From positions 1 through 64,000 of IMG/VR virus record IMGVR_UViG_3300043395_001986: a stretch of 64,000 bases of DNA, one strand, 5' to 3'. Position 1 is the stretch's first letter, and each line of letters starts with the position of its first letter. Below, one piece after another: positions 23,513-31,942 of the stretch. The notes under the pieces were generated by a model, which ran no database searches, was not told where the DNA came from, and was given only the letters and a program-made list of their open reading frames with translations. This DNA comes from a virus. The translations under genes were made by a program, and so were the position numbers.

Positions 23513-24504
23513 TGAAAGTTTTAATTACAGGTGTAGCTGGTTTATTAGGTAGTAGATTGGCAGAATACATCGTAAACAATGTACCAAACGCAGAAATTAT
23601 TGGTATAGATGATTTAAGTGGTGGTTATAAAGAAAATGTACCAAATGGAGTGACATTATGGCAAATGGATTTGGTAAAACACCCAATTGAGAATTGTTTT
23701 GAAACTCATAAGTTTGATTATGTGTTTCATTTAGCTGCATATGCAGCAGAAGGGTTATCACCATTTATCCGTCAGTACAATTACGAAAACAATTTAGTTG
23801 CAACGGCAAGAGTAGTAAATCAATGCATTAAACATAATGTTAAACGATTAATATTCACATCTACATTAGCAGTATACGGACATGGTGAAGGTGGCGTCTT
23901 TGATGAGAAGCAACAACCTGCTCCGATTGACCCTTATGGTGTTGCAAAGTATGGTTGTGAAATGGATATCCAAATTGCAGGTGACCAACATGATTTAGAT
24001 TGGTGTATTATTCGTCCTCACAATGTTTATGGTAGAAATCAAAACATTTGGGATAAATATCGTAATGTATTAGGTATTTGGATGTACCAACATTTAAATA
24101 ATCAACCAATGACTATATTTGGTGATGGTGAACAAACTAGAGCATTTAGTTGTATTGATGATATTGTTGAACCCTTATGGAAATCAGCAATCTTACCGGA
24201 AGCGTCTAAACAAATTATCAATTTAGGTGGTGTAGAAGAGTGGACAGTTAATAAAGCAAGTGAAGTATTGAGAAAAGTAATTGGTAGTGGTGAAGTAGTT
24301 TATAAAGAAGGTAGACACGAAGTTAAACATGCTATTCCAACTTGGCAGAAATCTATTGATATATTAGGATTTGAACATAAAACTGATTTTGAACATGGAT
24401 TGAGTGATATGTGGGAATGGGTACAAAAACAACCTAAAAGAGAACAATTTGTTTGGGACTCGTATGAATTAGATAATGGAATTTATTCATTTTGGAAAAA
24501 ATAG
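23512..24504 (+). CDS. NAD-dependent sugar-nucleotide epimerase/dehydratase (SDR)
   Basis: GVAGLLG (7-13) is the Rossmann glycine motif, Ser117 (FTSTLAVYG) and Tyr142-x3-Lys146 (PYGVAKY) are the catalytic residues, and IRPHNVYG is typical of UDP-hexose 4-epimerases. At 330 residues it is full length. It would interconvert or modify nucleotide sugars for the nearby glycosyltransferases. It is coupled to the methyltransferase gene by TAATG. Confidence 0.85.
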   Translation: MKVLITGVAGLLGSRLAEYIVNNVPNAEIIGIDDLSGGYKENVPNGVTLWQMDLVKHPIENCFETHKFDYVFHLAAYAAEGLSPFIRQYNYENNLVATARVVNQCIKHNVKRLIFTSTLAVYGHGEGGVFDEKQQPAPIDPYGVAKYGCEMDIQIAGDQHDLDWCIIRPHNVYGRNQNIWDKYRNVLGIWMYQHLNNQPMTIFGDGEQTRAFSCIDDIVEPLWKSAILPEASKQIINLGGVEEWTVNKASEVLRKVIGSGEVVYKEGRHEVKHAIPTWQKSIDILGFEHKTDFEHGLSDMWEWVQKQPKREQFVWDSYELDNGIYSFWKK

Positions 24505-24506
24505 TT

Positions 24507-25244
24507 ATGATTAAAAATCTAGTATATTATTGTTATTTTGAAAATTCAGAAATAAACGAATATGCAAAATATAATTTAAAATTATTATTAGGTTATTTAC
24601 ATATTTTTGATGGACAAAGAATTATTAAAATTGCAGTAGATGATTTATCAAAAAACAATAGTCATTTAGAATCATTATTTCCAAACTGCGAAATAGAAAT
24701 AGTGCAAAATAATAAAGAAACAAGAGAATCTGAATATTTTATAGAATCACTTAAACAAATTAAAGATAAAAACTCACTTACTTTTTTTGCACATAATAAA
24801 GGTAGTAAAAGTGGAGGTGATGGTAATAATGTAGTAAAAGTTTGGTTACTATCAATGTATTTTTTTAATTTAGAAAATATTTTTTTCAAAAATATTGAGA
24901 AGAATCTAATAGATGATAAAACATTTAGTGGTATTATGCAAATAACCACACCATGTCCACCTTGGGTAGAAAGTGATTGGCATTATAGTGGAACATTTTT
25001 TTGGTTTAATACACAAAAATTATTTAGTATAAATGGATGGGATAAGTTTGAAAAAGGAAGATTTTCAGTAGAAGGGTATCCTGGTAAAATGGTAAATGTT
25101 TCACAATCACATGTCACATTATGTACTAGAAATTATAATTTTAATTCTTATATGAGTACAATATGGAATCAAATTATAAACGAAAAAAGTCTGGGGTCAC
25201 ACATATATTCATTATATTTACAACTATATAAACAAATATTTTAA
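24507..25244 (+). CDS. Putative glycosyltransferase-associated protein
   Basis: The frame opens at a TTG at 24492, but the ATG at 24507 is 3 nt after the epimerase stop and is preferred. LTFFAHNKGSKSGGDG and WHYSGTFFWFN resemble a family of bacterial proteins found in glycan-synthesis loci that I cannot name precisely. No clear DXD motif is seen. Context (epimerase before, GT2-like gene after) supports glycan assembly. Confidence 0.5.
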   Translation: MIKNLVYYCYFENSEINEYAKYNLKLLLGYLHIFDGQRIIKIAVDDLSKNNSHLESLFPNCEIEIVQNNKETRESEYFIESLKQIKDKNSLTFFAHNKGSKSGGDGNNVVKVWLLSMYFFNLENIFFKNIEKNLIDDKTFSGIMQITTPCPPWVESDWHYSGTFFWFNTQKLFSINGWDKFEKGRFSVEGYPGKMVNVSQSHVTLCTRNYNFNSYMSTIWNQIINEKSLGSHIYSLYLQLYKQIF

Positions 25245-25248
25245 AAAA

Positions 25249-25881
25249 ATGTATTCAGTTATTATACCTACGATGTGGAAATGTGATAGATTTCAACAAA
25301 CATTAAGAGAATTAAGTGCACATGAATTAGTTGGAGAAATTATTTTAATAGATAATACAACAAATGATTTAAAAATAGAATTACCTAAATTAATTCATAT
25401 TTTAGAAGGAAAAAACACATATGTTACTGCACCTTGGAATAAAGGAGCTAAAATGGCACAATATGATAAACTTTTAATCCTAAATGATGATATATGGATG
25501 GATTGGAACATTCTTAATATATTAGAGCCACATATAACAGAACAAATTGGATTAATAGGATTAGATGAAATAGAATACAATGTAAAACCAATTAAATCAT
25601 TTGGGCTAGAGCCAATTGAAAGAAGAAATGGTGGATGGGGATGTGCAATATTTGTACATAAAGAAAATTACACCCTAATACCAGAAGAAATGAAATTATG
25701 GGGACAAGATGATTGGTTATTTGTTAAAGCACGAAATAGAAGAAAACAAAACTATAAATTAGTAGGATATACTATTAACGGAGAACTATCAGTAACTAAT
25801 AATATTTTAGATGCGGATCCTGATATTCACTCGATAAGAGAAAACGATTTAAGATTAAAACAACAATATAATTTATTTTAA
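25249..25881 (+). CDS. GT2-like (GT-A) glycosyltransferase
   Basis: The start SVIIPTMWKCDRFQQTL and LLILNDDIWMDW (Asp80-Asp81) follow the GT-A nucleotide-sugar pattern, and WGQDDWLF fits the catalytic ED/DD region. It is short (210 aa) but complete for a minimal domain. Donor and acceptor are unknown. It lies in the sugar-modification stretch 23-27 kb. Confidence 0.7.
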   Translation: MYSVIIPTMWKCDRFQQTLRELSAHELVGEIILIDNTTNDLKIELPKLIHILEGKNTYVTAPWNKGAKMAQYDKLLILNDDIWMDWNILNILEPHITEQIGLIGLDEIEYNVKPIKSFGLEPIERRNGGWGCAIFVHKENYTLIPEEMKLWGQDDWLFVKARNRRKQNYKLVGYTINGELSVTNNILDADPDIHSIRENDLRLKQQYNLF

Positions 25882-25882
25882 T

Positions 25883-26539
25883 ATGTACTTACAAACACCT
25901 TATAAAATTAGTTACGATACACAAAAATATCCATTTAGAGAAATTGTTTCAAAAATGTTGGAAGTATGGGAAGGAGACACTATTCCATTGGAAGAATTGC
26001 ATAAATTGCAACATTATGATTTATTAGTAAGAGAAAAAGACCAATCTACAATTTGGCATAAAAGATATTACGAAAAATATAAAACGGATTTCTTACCTAC
26101 CTATTTAGAATTTGTAAAAGAACTTAAAGAAAGGTTTGGATATGATGAAGTTATTTATCAGGCTATCCCTACATTTAGAGTTCAATTAGCAGAAGGTAAT
26201 TTGGGTGTAGGTGAGTGGCATAAGGATAGAACTTACAACCATGGAACTACCGAAGTGAATTTTTGGATGCCATTCGTAAATACTAACGAACAAAACACAA
26301 TATGGATGGAGAGTGTAGAGGATAAAGGTGATTATAAACCTTATACTGTCAATTATGGTGAAATATTGGTATTTAGTGGTGCTAATTTATATCATGGTAA
26401 TAAAAACAATGATAGTAACCAAACCAGAGTATCGGTTGATTTTCGTTTAGTAGACCCGGCTAAATTTATACCAAACGAAGCAGGTTCAATTAATATGAAA
26501 GCAAAATTTAATGTAGGCGGTTATTTTGAAAAATTATAA
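25883..26539 (+). CDS. 2OG-Fe(II) dioxygenase, StrG/phytanoyl-CoA type
   Basis: His113-x-Asp115 (EWHKDR), His171 (LYHGN) and Arg182 (TRVSVDF) form the active site. EVNFWMPFVN and WMESVEDKGD match the pattern I recall for StrG-like proteins of aminoglycoside clusters. It probably hydroxylates a sugar-linked or small substrate, in contrast to the prolyl-hydroxylase-like oxygenases at 8-16 kb. It lacks the LI tail. Confidence 0.75.
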   Translation: MYLQTPYKISYDTQKYPFREIVSKMLEVWEGDTIPLEELHKLQHYDLLVREKDQSTIWHKRYYEKYKTDFLPTYLEFVKELKERFGYDEVIYQAIPTFRVQLAEGNLGVGEWHKDRTYNHGTTEVNFWMPFVNTNEQNTIWMESVEDKGDYKPYTVNYGEILVFSGANLYHGNKNNDSNQTRVSVDFRLVDPAKFIPNEAGSINMKAKFNVGGYFEKL

Positions 26540-26548
26540 ATAAAAAAT

Positions 26549-27106
26549 ATGAAAACATTAACAGAAATAATAGATTTTCATGGAAGTGATAAAAATTTAA
26601 GTGGATATACTAAAAAATATGAAGAACTTTTTGAAAGTATTAGAAATGAAAAATTTTCTATGTTAGAAATTGGAATAGGTACAATAAAACCTGGTGTAAA
26701 TAGTTCAATGGAAGCAACTAAAATCAAAAATTATAAGCCAGGTGCAAGCTTGAGAAGCTGGAAAGAATATTTTTCAAATGCCATGATTTATGGAGGGGAT
26801 GTACAAGATGATACTCAATTTGAAGAAGAAAGAATAAAAACTTTTTTATTTGATTCAACAAATAAAGAAGAATGTGATAATACATTGGGAAATATGACTT
26901 TCAAAATCATAATTGATGATGGATTACATACAGCAGATGCGCAGATTGCAACATATAACAATTTATATAAAAGAGTAGAGAATGGTGGTATTTATGTTAT
27001 AGAAGATATAAATCAAGGTAAAATAAGAGAATATATTTATAATATATTTGGAAGTGATAATGTTTATACATCTCAACCTGGAAATTTAATTATTATAAAA
27101 AAATGA
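26549..27106 (+). CDS. Class I methyltransferase-like protein
   Basis: FSMLEIGIGT is the SAM-binding strand, IIIDDGLHTADAQ the acidic metal/substrate region, and GGIYVIEDIN the later strand. This resembles macrolide-sugar O-methyltransferases (MycE/TylF type). It ends in an ATGA overlap with the IscA gene. A sugar target is suggested by the neighbouring genes. Confidence 0.65.
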   Translation: MKTLTEIIDFHGSDKNLSGYTKKYEELFESIRNEKFSMLEIGIGTIKPGVNSSMEATKIKNYKPGASLRSWKEYFSNAMIYGGDVQDDTQFEEERIKTFLFDSTNKEECDNTLGNMTFKIIIDDGLHTADAQIATYNNLYKRVENGGIYVIEDINQGKIREYIYNIFGSDNVYTSQPGNLIIIKK

Positions 27107-27435
27107 TAACACTTAGCCCAAAAGCATTAGATAAAGTATTAAACCTAATGATAGAAGGTGGAATAAGTCCAGATACACATCATTTAAGAGTTGGTGTAAA
27201 AGGAGGAGGCTGCTCCGGTCTATCATATATGATGGATTTTGATGATAAGATTGAAGATACCGATGAAGTAGTAGAAGTTGAAGCGGGATTAAAAGTAGTT
27301 ATAGACCGAAAATCGGTATTATATTTATTTGGTACACAATTAACATATTCGGATGGATTAAATGGCAAGGGTTTTGCATGGGAGAACCCAAACGCCAGTA
27401 GAACATGCGGATGTGGAGAAAGTTTTGCATTATGA
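27103..27435 (+). CDS. iscA: IscA/HesB-type Fe-S carrier
   Basis: The three conserved cysteines are present: Cys37 (GGGCSGLSY) and Cys102/Cys104 (TCGCGESF). The length of 110 residues fits A-type carriers (107-125). A-type proteins pass Fe-S clusters from IscU to target enzymes. It is one of two Fe-S assembly genes here. Both ends are coupled by ATGA overlaps. Confidence 0.9.
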   Translation: MITLSPKALDKVLNLMIEGGISPDTHHLRVGVKGGGCSGLSYMMDFDDKIEDTDEVVEVEAGLKVVIDRKSVLYLFGTQLTYSDGLNGKGFAWENPNASRTCGCGESFAL

Positions 27436-27845
27436 TATTAAAACCACAAAAAGTAGAAAAATTATGGGGATATGAATTATGGATTCATAATGACCCACAA
27501 TATTGCGGAAAGTTATTAGTGTTCCCATTAAAAGGAAATCATTTTTCTATGCATTACCATATGATTAAAAATGAAACATGGTATGTACAGGATGGTAAAT
27601 TTCAATTTGATTGGATTGATACTGAAAATGCTAAACTAATGAGAACAATAATAAACAAAGGAGATGTTGTTTATATAGAAAAAGGAAAACCACACCAATT
27701 AACAGCATTGGAAGATGATTCGGTAATATTTGAAGTATCTACTGAACATTTTGATTATGATTCATACAGAGTTTACAGAGGTACTCCTTCTGAATTAGAA
27801 GAAAATATAAAATATGTTGAAAATATTTTGAATAAAACAAAATAA
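27432..27845 (+). CDS. Cupin (mannose-6-phosphate isomerase type II-like)
   Basis: The frame opens at 27405, inside the IscA gene, but the ATG at 27432 overlapping the IscA stop is the better start (MILKPQKVEKLWGYELW). Metal ligands His41, His43, Glu48 and His88 fit a cupin. The opening K-x-W-G-x-E and later EKGKPHQL resemble the C-terminal domain of type II phosphomannose isomerase/GDP-mannose pyrophosphorylase. It may isomerise or bind a sugar phosphate. Confidence 0.7.
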   Translation: MILKPQKVEKLWGYELWIHNDPQYCGKLLVFPLKGNHFSMHYHMIKNETWYVQDGKFQFDWIDTENAKLMRTIINKGDVVYIEKGKPHQLTALEDDSVIFEVSTEHFDYDSYRVYRGTPSELEENIKYVENILNKTK

Positions 27846-27857
27846 ATTGTATATTTG
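27827..27857 (+). promoter_or_regulatory. Host-like (Bacteroidota) promoter
   Basis: TTTG (27827-27830), a 19-nt spacer and TATATTTG (27850-27857) match the TTTG/TAnnTTTG consensus. It lies 17 nt before the peptide deformylase ATG. Confidence 0.75.
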
Positions 27858-27874
27858 TAATAGAAATTTAAAAT

Positions 27875-28483
27875 ATGAAAATAGTTACTGATTTAACACT
27901 CTTAAAGAAAAGAGTAGAAAAGACAACATTCACAACGGAAGAACAAAATTTATGTGCAGCAGCATTATTAACTGCGGTCGCAAAACACAAAGGATTGGGA
28001 TTGGGTGCAAATCAAATAGGTCTAACCAAAAGAATGTGTGTTGTTAATGTTAAAGATAATCCATTGATATTAGTAAATCCAGAAATCAAAATGATTGTTG
28101 GTGAACCGATAATTTATATCGAAGGGTGTTTATCAATACCAAAAACTTTAAAAAAACCAATAAAGACAGTTAGAACTTCTAAACTCATTGTTTCAACAGA
28201 TAATTTAGGAGAATTGACATTTGGTATAGATAATGTTACTGATTTAAAGGGAGATGATTATTGGAATAATTTAGATTTATTAGAAGCAGTTTGTGTTCAA
28301 CATGAAATTGACCATTTAGATGGATTTACTATTAAAGATAGACAATATAATCCACAAGTAATAAAACAAAATGATTTTGGAAGAAATGAAAAAGTTATGG
28401 TAAAAAATCCTAATGGAGAAATTGAAACAATTAAATTTAAACATTTTCCTAAATATGCAGATTTAGGATATGAACTCGTATAA
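27875..28483 (+). CDS. def: Peptide deformylase
   Basis: All three PDF motifs are intact: GLGANQIG (42-49), EGCLS (83-87) and HEIDH (143-147), giving the Cys-His-His metal site and the catalytic Glu. It removes formyl groups from new proteins. The length of 202 aa is slightly above the usual 150-190. Its own host-like promoter suggests early expression. Marine phages often carry PDF, possibly to favour selected host or phage proteins. Confidence 0.93.
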   Translation: MKIVTDLTLLKKRVEKTTFTTEEQNLCAAALLTAVAKHKGLGLGANQIGLTKRMCVVNVKDNPLILVNPEIKMIVGEPIIYIEGCLSIPKTLKKPIKTVRTSKLIVSTDNLGELTFGIDNVTDLKGDDYWNNLDLLEAVCVQHEIDHLDGFTIKDRQYNPQVIKQNDFGRNEKVMVKNPNGEIETIKFKHFPKYADLGYELV

Positions 28484-28484
28484 G

Positions 28485-28742
28485 ATGAACGAAGCAGAAT
28501 TAGTAGAACATCTTAATACAATTAGTAAAAATATTTTGAAATTAGAAATACTTTTATTAACTTTAACAGATGAATTAGAAAAACAAGGATTTGTAGTAAC
28601 AAAAGAGATTTTAGAAAAAGCAGATGAAGAATATGAGGATGCAATCTTTAAAGTTAAAGCTCAAGTTGAAACTAAAATAGAAGAAATAAAAAAAGATTTA
28701 CTTATGTCTAACATATTTTATGGGGCAAAAGGAGAAGCATAA
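28485..28742 (+). CDS. Small helical protein
   Basis: The family is not recognised. The ATG at 28485 follows the PDF stop by 1 nt; the other in-frame ATG (28470) overlaps the PDF gene. The product is almost wholly helical and charged (coiled-coil-like), ending in SNIFYGAKGEA. Confidence 0.55.
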   Translation: MNEAELVEHLNTISKNILKLEILLLTLTDELEKQGFVVTKEILEKADEEYEDAIFKVKAQVETKIEEIKKDLLMSNIFYGAKGEA

Positions 28743-28760
28743 AACTTAAAACTTAAAACT

Positions 28761-29051
28761 ATGACAACAATATTACTAACATTATCAATTATTATCAATA
28801 TCGGACTAGCATACGCAGTTTACAACTTACTAAAAAAATATGAATTATTAGAAGATGAAGTAGATACATCTATCAATAATATTGAATATTTAGAAAGTTT
28901 GTTTACAACTTCATATGAAAAAATGAAAGAAATTGATGAAAGAGGTGCGTTTGCAACCGATGATGAAGTTGGTAGTGTTTTTGATGATTTAAAAAGTATA
29001 ATCTATCAAACACAAAACATCTTAAATAATGGGAAGAAAAAAGAAGGATAA
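28761..29051 (+). CDS. Small membrane-anchored coiled-coil protein
   Basis: Residues 2-22 form a membrane helix (TTILLTLSIIINIGLAYAVY), followed by a charged helical domain. I recall similar short proteins next to late-sigma genes in T4-like phages of aquatic bacteria, without known function. The 3' end overlaps the sigma-factor start by 23 nt. Confidence 0.6.
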   Translation: MTTILLTLSIIINIGLAYAVYNLLKKYELLEDEVDTSINNIEYLESLFTTSYEKMKEIDERGAFATDDEVGSVFDDLKSIIYQTQNILNNGKKKEG

Positions 29052-29754
29052 AAACTACTTTACACTAGACACGGAAGCTGCAATTATTGAATATAATAAG
29101 TGTGCAAATTCAATAGAAAGAGAAAAAATTTATAGAGATAGAATACAATATTCATTTCATAAACTTGCTGAAAATGTATTAAATACTTTTAAATTTTCAT
29201 ATTTTGATGATGATAAGCAAGATATAATGCATGAAGTTGTTACCTTTTTAATTGAAAAAATGCATATGTTTAAAGAAGGTAAAGGCAAAGCCTTTTCGTA
29301 TTTTACAATTATAGCAAAGAACTATCTTATATTAAATAATAATGCAAATTACAAAAGATTTAAAGCAACATCACAACTATCGGAACTACCAGAATCATTT
29401 GATTTAGAAAATGATTTTAAACAAACAACCCATAATGAAGAATTTAAAACATTTAATGATAGAATGTTAGAATATTGGGATGTAAATCTTTCTAGAATTT
29501 TTACAAAGAAACGAGATATACAAATTGCAGATTCTGTTTTAGAATTATTTAGAAGAGCGGAATACATAGAAAATTTTAATAAAAAGAATTTATACCTACT
29601 TATTAGAGAAATGACGGGTCATAAAACACACTATATAACAAAAGTGGTTTCTCAAATGAAAGAAACTCAAATGAAGTTATATTATAAATTTTTAGATGAA
29701 GGCGATATAAGAGAAAAAGATGACCCATTTTGGGAAAAATCAATAAACATTTAG
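29029..29754 (+). CDS. Late-transcription sigma factor, T4 gp55-like
   Basis: Residues about 55-115 resemble sigma region 2: a DDDKQDIMHEVVTFLIEK segment followed by EGKGKAFSYFTIIAKNYLI. This is the pattern of gp55-family sigma factors of T4-like phages. No clear region 4 is seen, as in T4 gp55, which needs a sliding clamp and co-activator. At 241 residues it is longer than T4 gp55 (185). It is the obvious partner for the TATTTATA boxes in this window. Confidence 0.75.
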   Translation: MGRKKKDKNYFTLDTEAAIIEYNKCANSIEREKIYRDRIQYSFHKLAENVLNTFKFSYFDDDKQDIMHEVVTFLIEKMHMFKEGKGKAFSYFTIIAKNYLILNNNANYKRFKATSQLSELPESFDLENDFKQTTHNEEFKTFNDRMLEYWDVNLSRIFTKKRDIQIADSVLELFRRAEYIENFNKKNLYLLIREMTGHKTHYITKVVSQMKETQMKLYYKFLDEGDIREKDDPFWEKSINI

Positions 29755-29758
29755 TTAT

Positions 29759-31483
29759 ATGAAAATTTTAGGGATTTCTGCTTTTTATCACGATTCTGCA
29801 GCTGCTTTAATTGTAGACGGTAAAATAGTAGCAGCAGTAGAAGAAGAACGATTTAGTGGTAAAAAACACGATCCTTCATTCCCATATAAATCCATAGATT
29901 GGATTTTAAAATCAAATAATTTAAAAATATCAGATATTGATAAAATAGCCTGGTACGAATGCCCAACTCTTAAAAAAGATAGAATACGAAAAACTTTTTG
30001 GAAAAGATTTCCAAAATCTTTAGGTATTATTTTTGATTTTTTAACTTGGAAAAAACGAACAGACCCAATCCCTCATTTAAAAAAAATAGGATGGGATAAA
30101 AATGTACATTTTGTAGAGCATCATATTTCACATTTGGCATATTCTTTTTTAACATCTAATTTTGAAAAAGCAGTTTTAATATCAGTTGATGGTGTTGGTG
30201 AATGGGATACTGCTGTATATGGAGTTGGTGTAAATAATACATATGTTCAACCATTAGAAAGGGTATCATATCCAAATTCATTGGGCATGTTTTACGCAAC
30301 ACTTACTTCTTTTTTGGGTTTTAAACCAAATAGTGGTGAGTATAAAGTAATGGGGTTAGCGGCATTTGGTAGTACAAAGGATAAATTTAAAAAAGAAATG
30401 GAAAAATTGATATGGTGGAATAATAAAACCAATCAATTCGAAATGAATATGAAATATTTTTCATATGAGTACTCAAATAAAAAAATGTATACATTTGAAT
30501 TAGCAAAATTATTTAATATATCACCAAGAGTGCCTGAAAGTGAGTTAGAACAAATACATAAAGATATTGCATTTTCTCTTCAATCTCACTATGAAAGAAT
30601 ATTTTTTAAATTTTTGAATTATGCATATTCAAAAACACCATATGATAATTTATGTTTAAGTGGTGGTTGTGCATACAACGGAACTGCTAATGGAAAAATT
30701 TTAGAAAAAACAAAATTTAAAAATGTTTATATCCCACCAGCACCATCTGATTCTGGAAGTGCAATTGGTGCGGCATTGAGTATCTATTACAAATATAAAA
30801 ATGTAAAAATTAGAGATTACAATAATGTAAGTGCATATTTAGGACCAAAATACACAGATGCAGATTACGAACTTTCTATTTTCTACCATCATCATAATAA
30901 TGTACAAAAAATAGATAGAAAAAAAGTAAAAAAATATTTAAAAGAATCTGACTTAATAGAAGATGTATCAACTTATTTAAAAGAAGGAAAGATTATAGGC
31001 TGGTTTCAGGGTAGAACTGAATTTGGTGCGAGAGCATTGGGTAATCGTTCTATATTGGCAAATCCTTGTATTCCTGATATAAAACCAAAAGTTAATAAAG
31101 TAATTAAAAAGAGAGAAGGATTTAGACCATTTGCACCGATGGTTACATCGCAAGATGCGGATAAATATTTCCAAATGAATGGACAAAAAGTTCCATATAT
31201 GAATCAGGTTGTTAAAGTAAAAGATTCTTTCATAGCTAATTTACCTTCAATTACTCACGTAGATGGAACAGCAAGAGTACAAACATTAGAAGAAAAAATA
31301 AATCCATTAATGCATTCTTTATTGAAAAAATTTGAATACAAAAGTGGATATCCAATATTATTAAATACCTCATTTAATCTCCGAGGTCAAACAATGGTAA
31401 ACACACCAAATGAAGCAATTTGGACATTCCAGAATTGCGAAATGGATTATTTAGTTATTGGTAACTATATCATATCTAAATAA
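29759..31483 (+). CDS. Carbamoyltransferase (NodU/CmcH family)
   Basis: The full two-domain family is present: N-terminal FYHDSAAALIVDG, EERFSGKKHD, HHISHLAYSF and SVDGVGEWDTA, and C-terminal GRTEFGARALGNRSILANP and FRPFAPMV. At 574 residues it is normal length. It uses carbamoyl phosphate and ATP to carbamoylate a hydroxyl, often on a sugar. It lies between the sigma factor and the structural block. Confidence 0.92.
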   Translation: MKILGISAFYHDSAAALIVDGKIVAAVEEERFSGKKHDPSFPYKSIDWILKSNNLKISDIDKIAWYECPTLKKDRIRKTFWKRFPKSLGIIFDFLTWKKRTDPIPHLKKIGWDKNVHFVEHHISHLAYSFLTSNFEKAVLISVDGVGEWDTAVYGVGVNNTYVQPLERVSYPNSLGMFYATLTSFLGFKPNSGEYKVMGLAAFGSTKDKFKKEMEKLIWWNNKTNQFEMNMKYFSYEYSNKKMYTFELAKLFNISPRVPESELEQIHKDIAFSLQSHYERIFFKFLNYAYSKTPYDNLCLSGGCAYNGTANGKILEKTKFKNVYIPPAPSDSGSAIGAALSIYYKYKNVKIRDYNNVSAYLGPKYTDADYELSIFYHHHNNVQKIDRKKVKKYLKESDLIEDVSTYLKEGKIIGWFQGRTEFGARALGNRSILANPCIPDIKPKVNKVIKKREGFRPFAPMVTSQDADKYFQMNGQKVPYMNQVVKVKDSFIANLPSITHVDGTARVQTLEEKINPLMHSLLKKFEYKSGYPILLNTSFNLRGQTMVNTPNEAIWTFQNCEMDYLVIGNYIISK

Positions 31484-31500
31484 CATTTTTTTGTTAGGAA

Positions 31501-31508
31501 TATTTATA
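31501..31508 (+). promoter_or_regulatory. TATTTATA box, candidate late promoter
   Basis: An exact TATTTATA lies 11 nt before the ATG at 31520, the first gene of the baseplate/tail block. Confidence 0.55.
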
Positions 31509-31519
31509 AAAAACTTATT

Positions 31520-31942
31520 ATGCCAATAGACTTGGAATTTCAATTGTTTAAAGGAAAGACATTTTCCGGATTGATGCAAGATATATACGAAAATCAACAA
31601 AATAAAAAGAAAAATATATCTGCTATGATTGAGGATATGCGTAAATTAATTACGAATCAGCAATCTGCAGTTGTTATAGGTCCTATAATTAAAGACCTTA
31701 TAGATGTTTCTGTTTTTAATGATGAACATTTAGTAAAGTTAGCAACAATAGCACAAAGAATAATGTTGGCACAGGGTAAATCAAAATCCGATGATGGCTT
31801 TTTATCAGAAGAAGAAAAAAGACAATTATTAGGAGAGATAGATAGAGTTGCTGAACAAATAGAGGATTCGCATACAAAACAGGTATCTAAATTAGAAGAT
31901 ATTGAATTTGAATTAGAAGATTTAAAAAAGGGAATTAAGTAA
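31520..31942 (+). CDS. Hypothetical structural-block protein
   Basis: The 140-residue protein is helical and charged. The family is not recognised. It is the first gene after the carbamoyltransferase, behind a TATTTATA box, and is TAATG-coupled to the next structural gene, so a baseplate or tail role is inferred from position. Confidence 0.6.
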   Translation: MPIDLEFQLFKGKTFSGLMQDIYENQQNKKKNISAMIEDMRKLITNQQSAVVIGPIIKDLIDVSVFNDEHLVKLATIAQRIMLAQGKSKSDDGFLSEEEKRQLLGEIDRVAEQIEDSHTKQVSKLEDIEFELEDLKKGIK

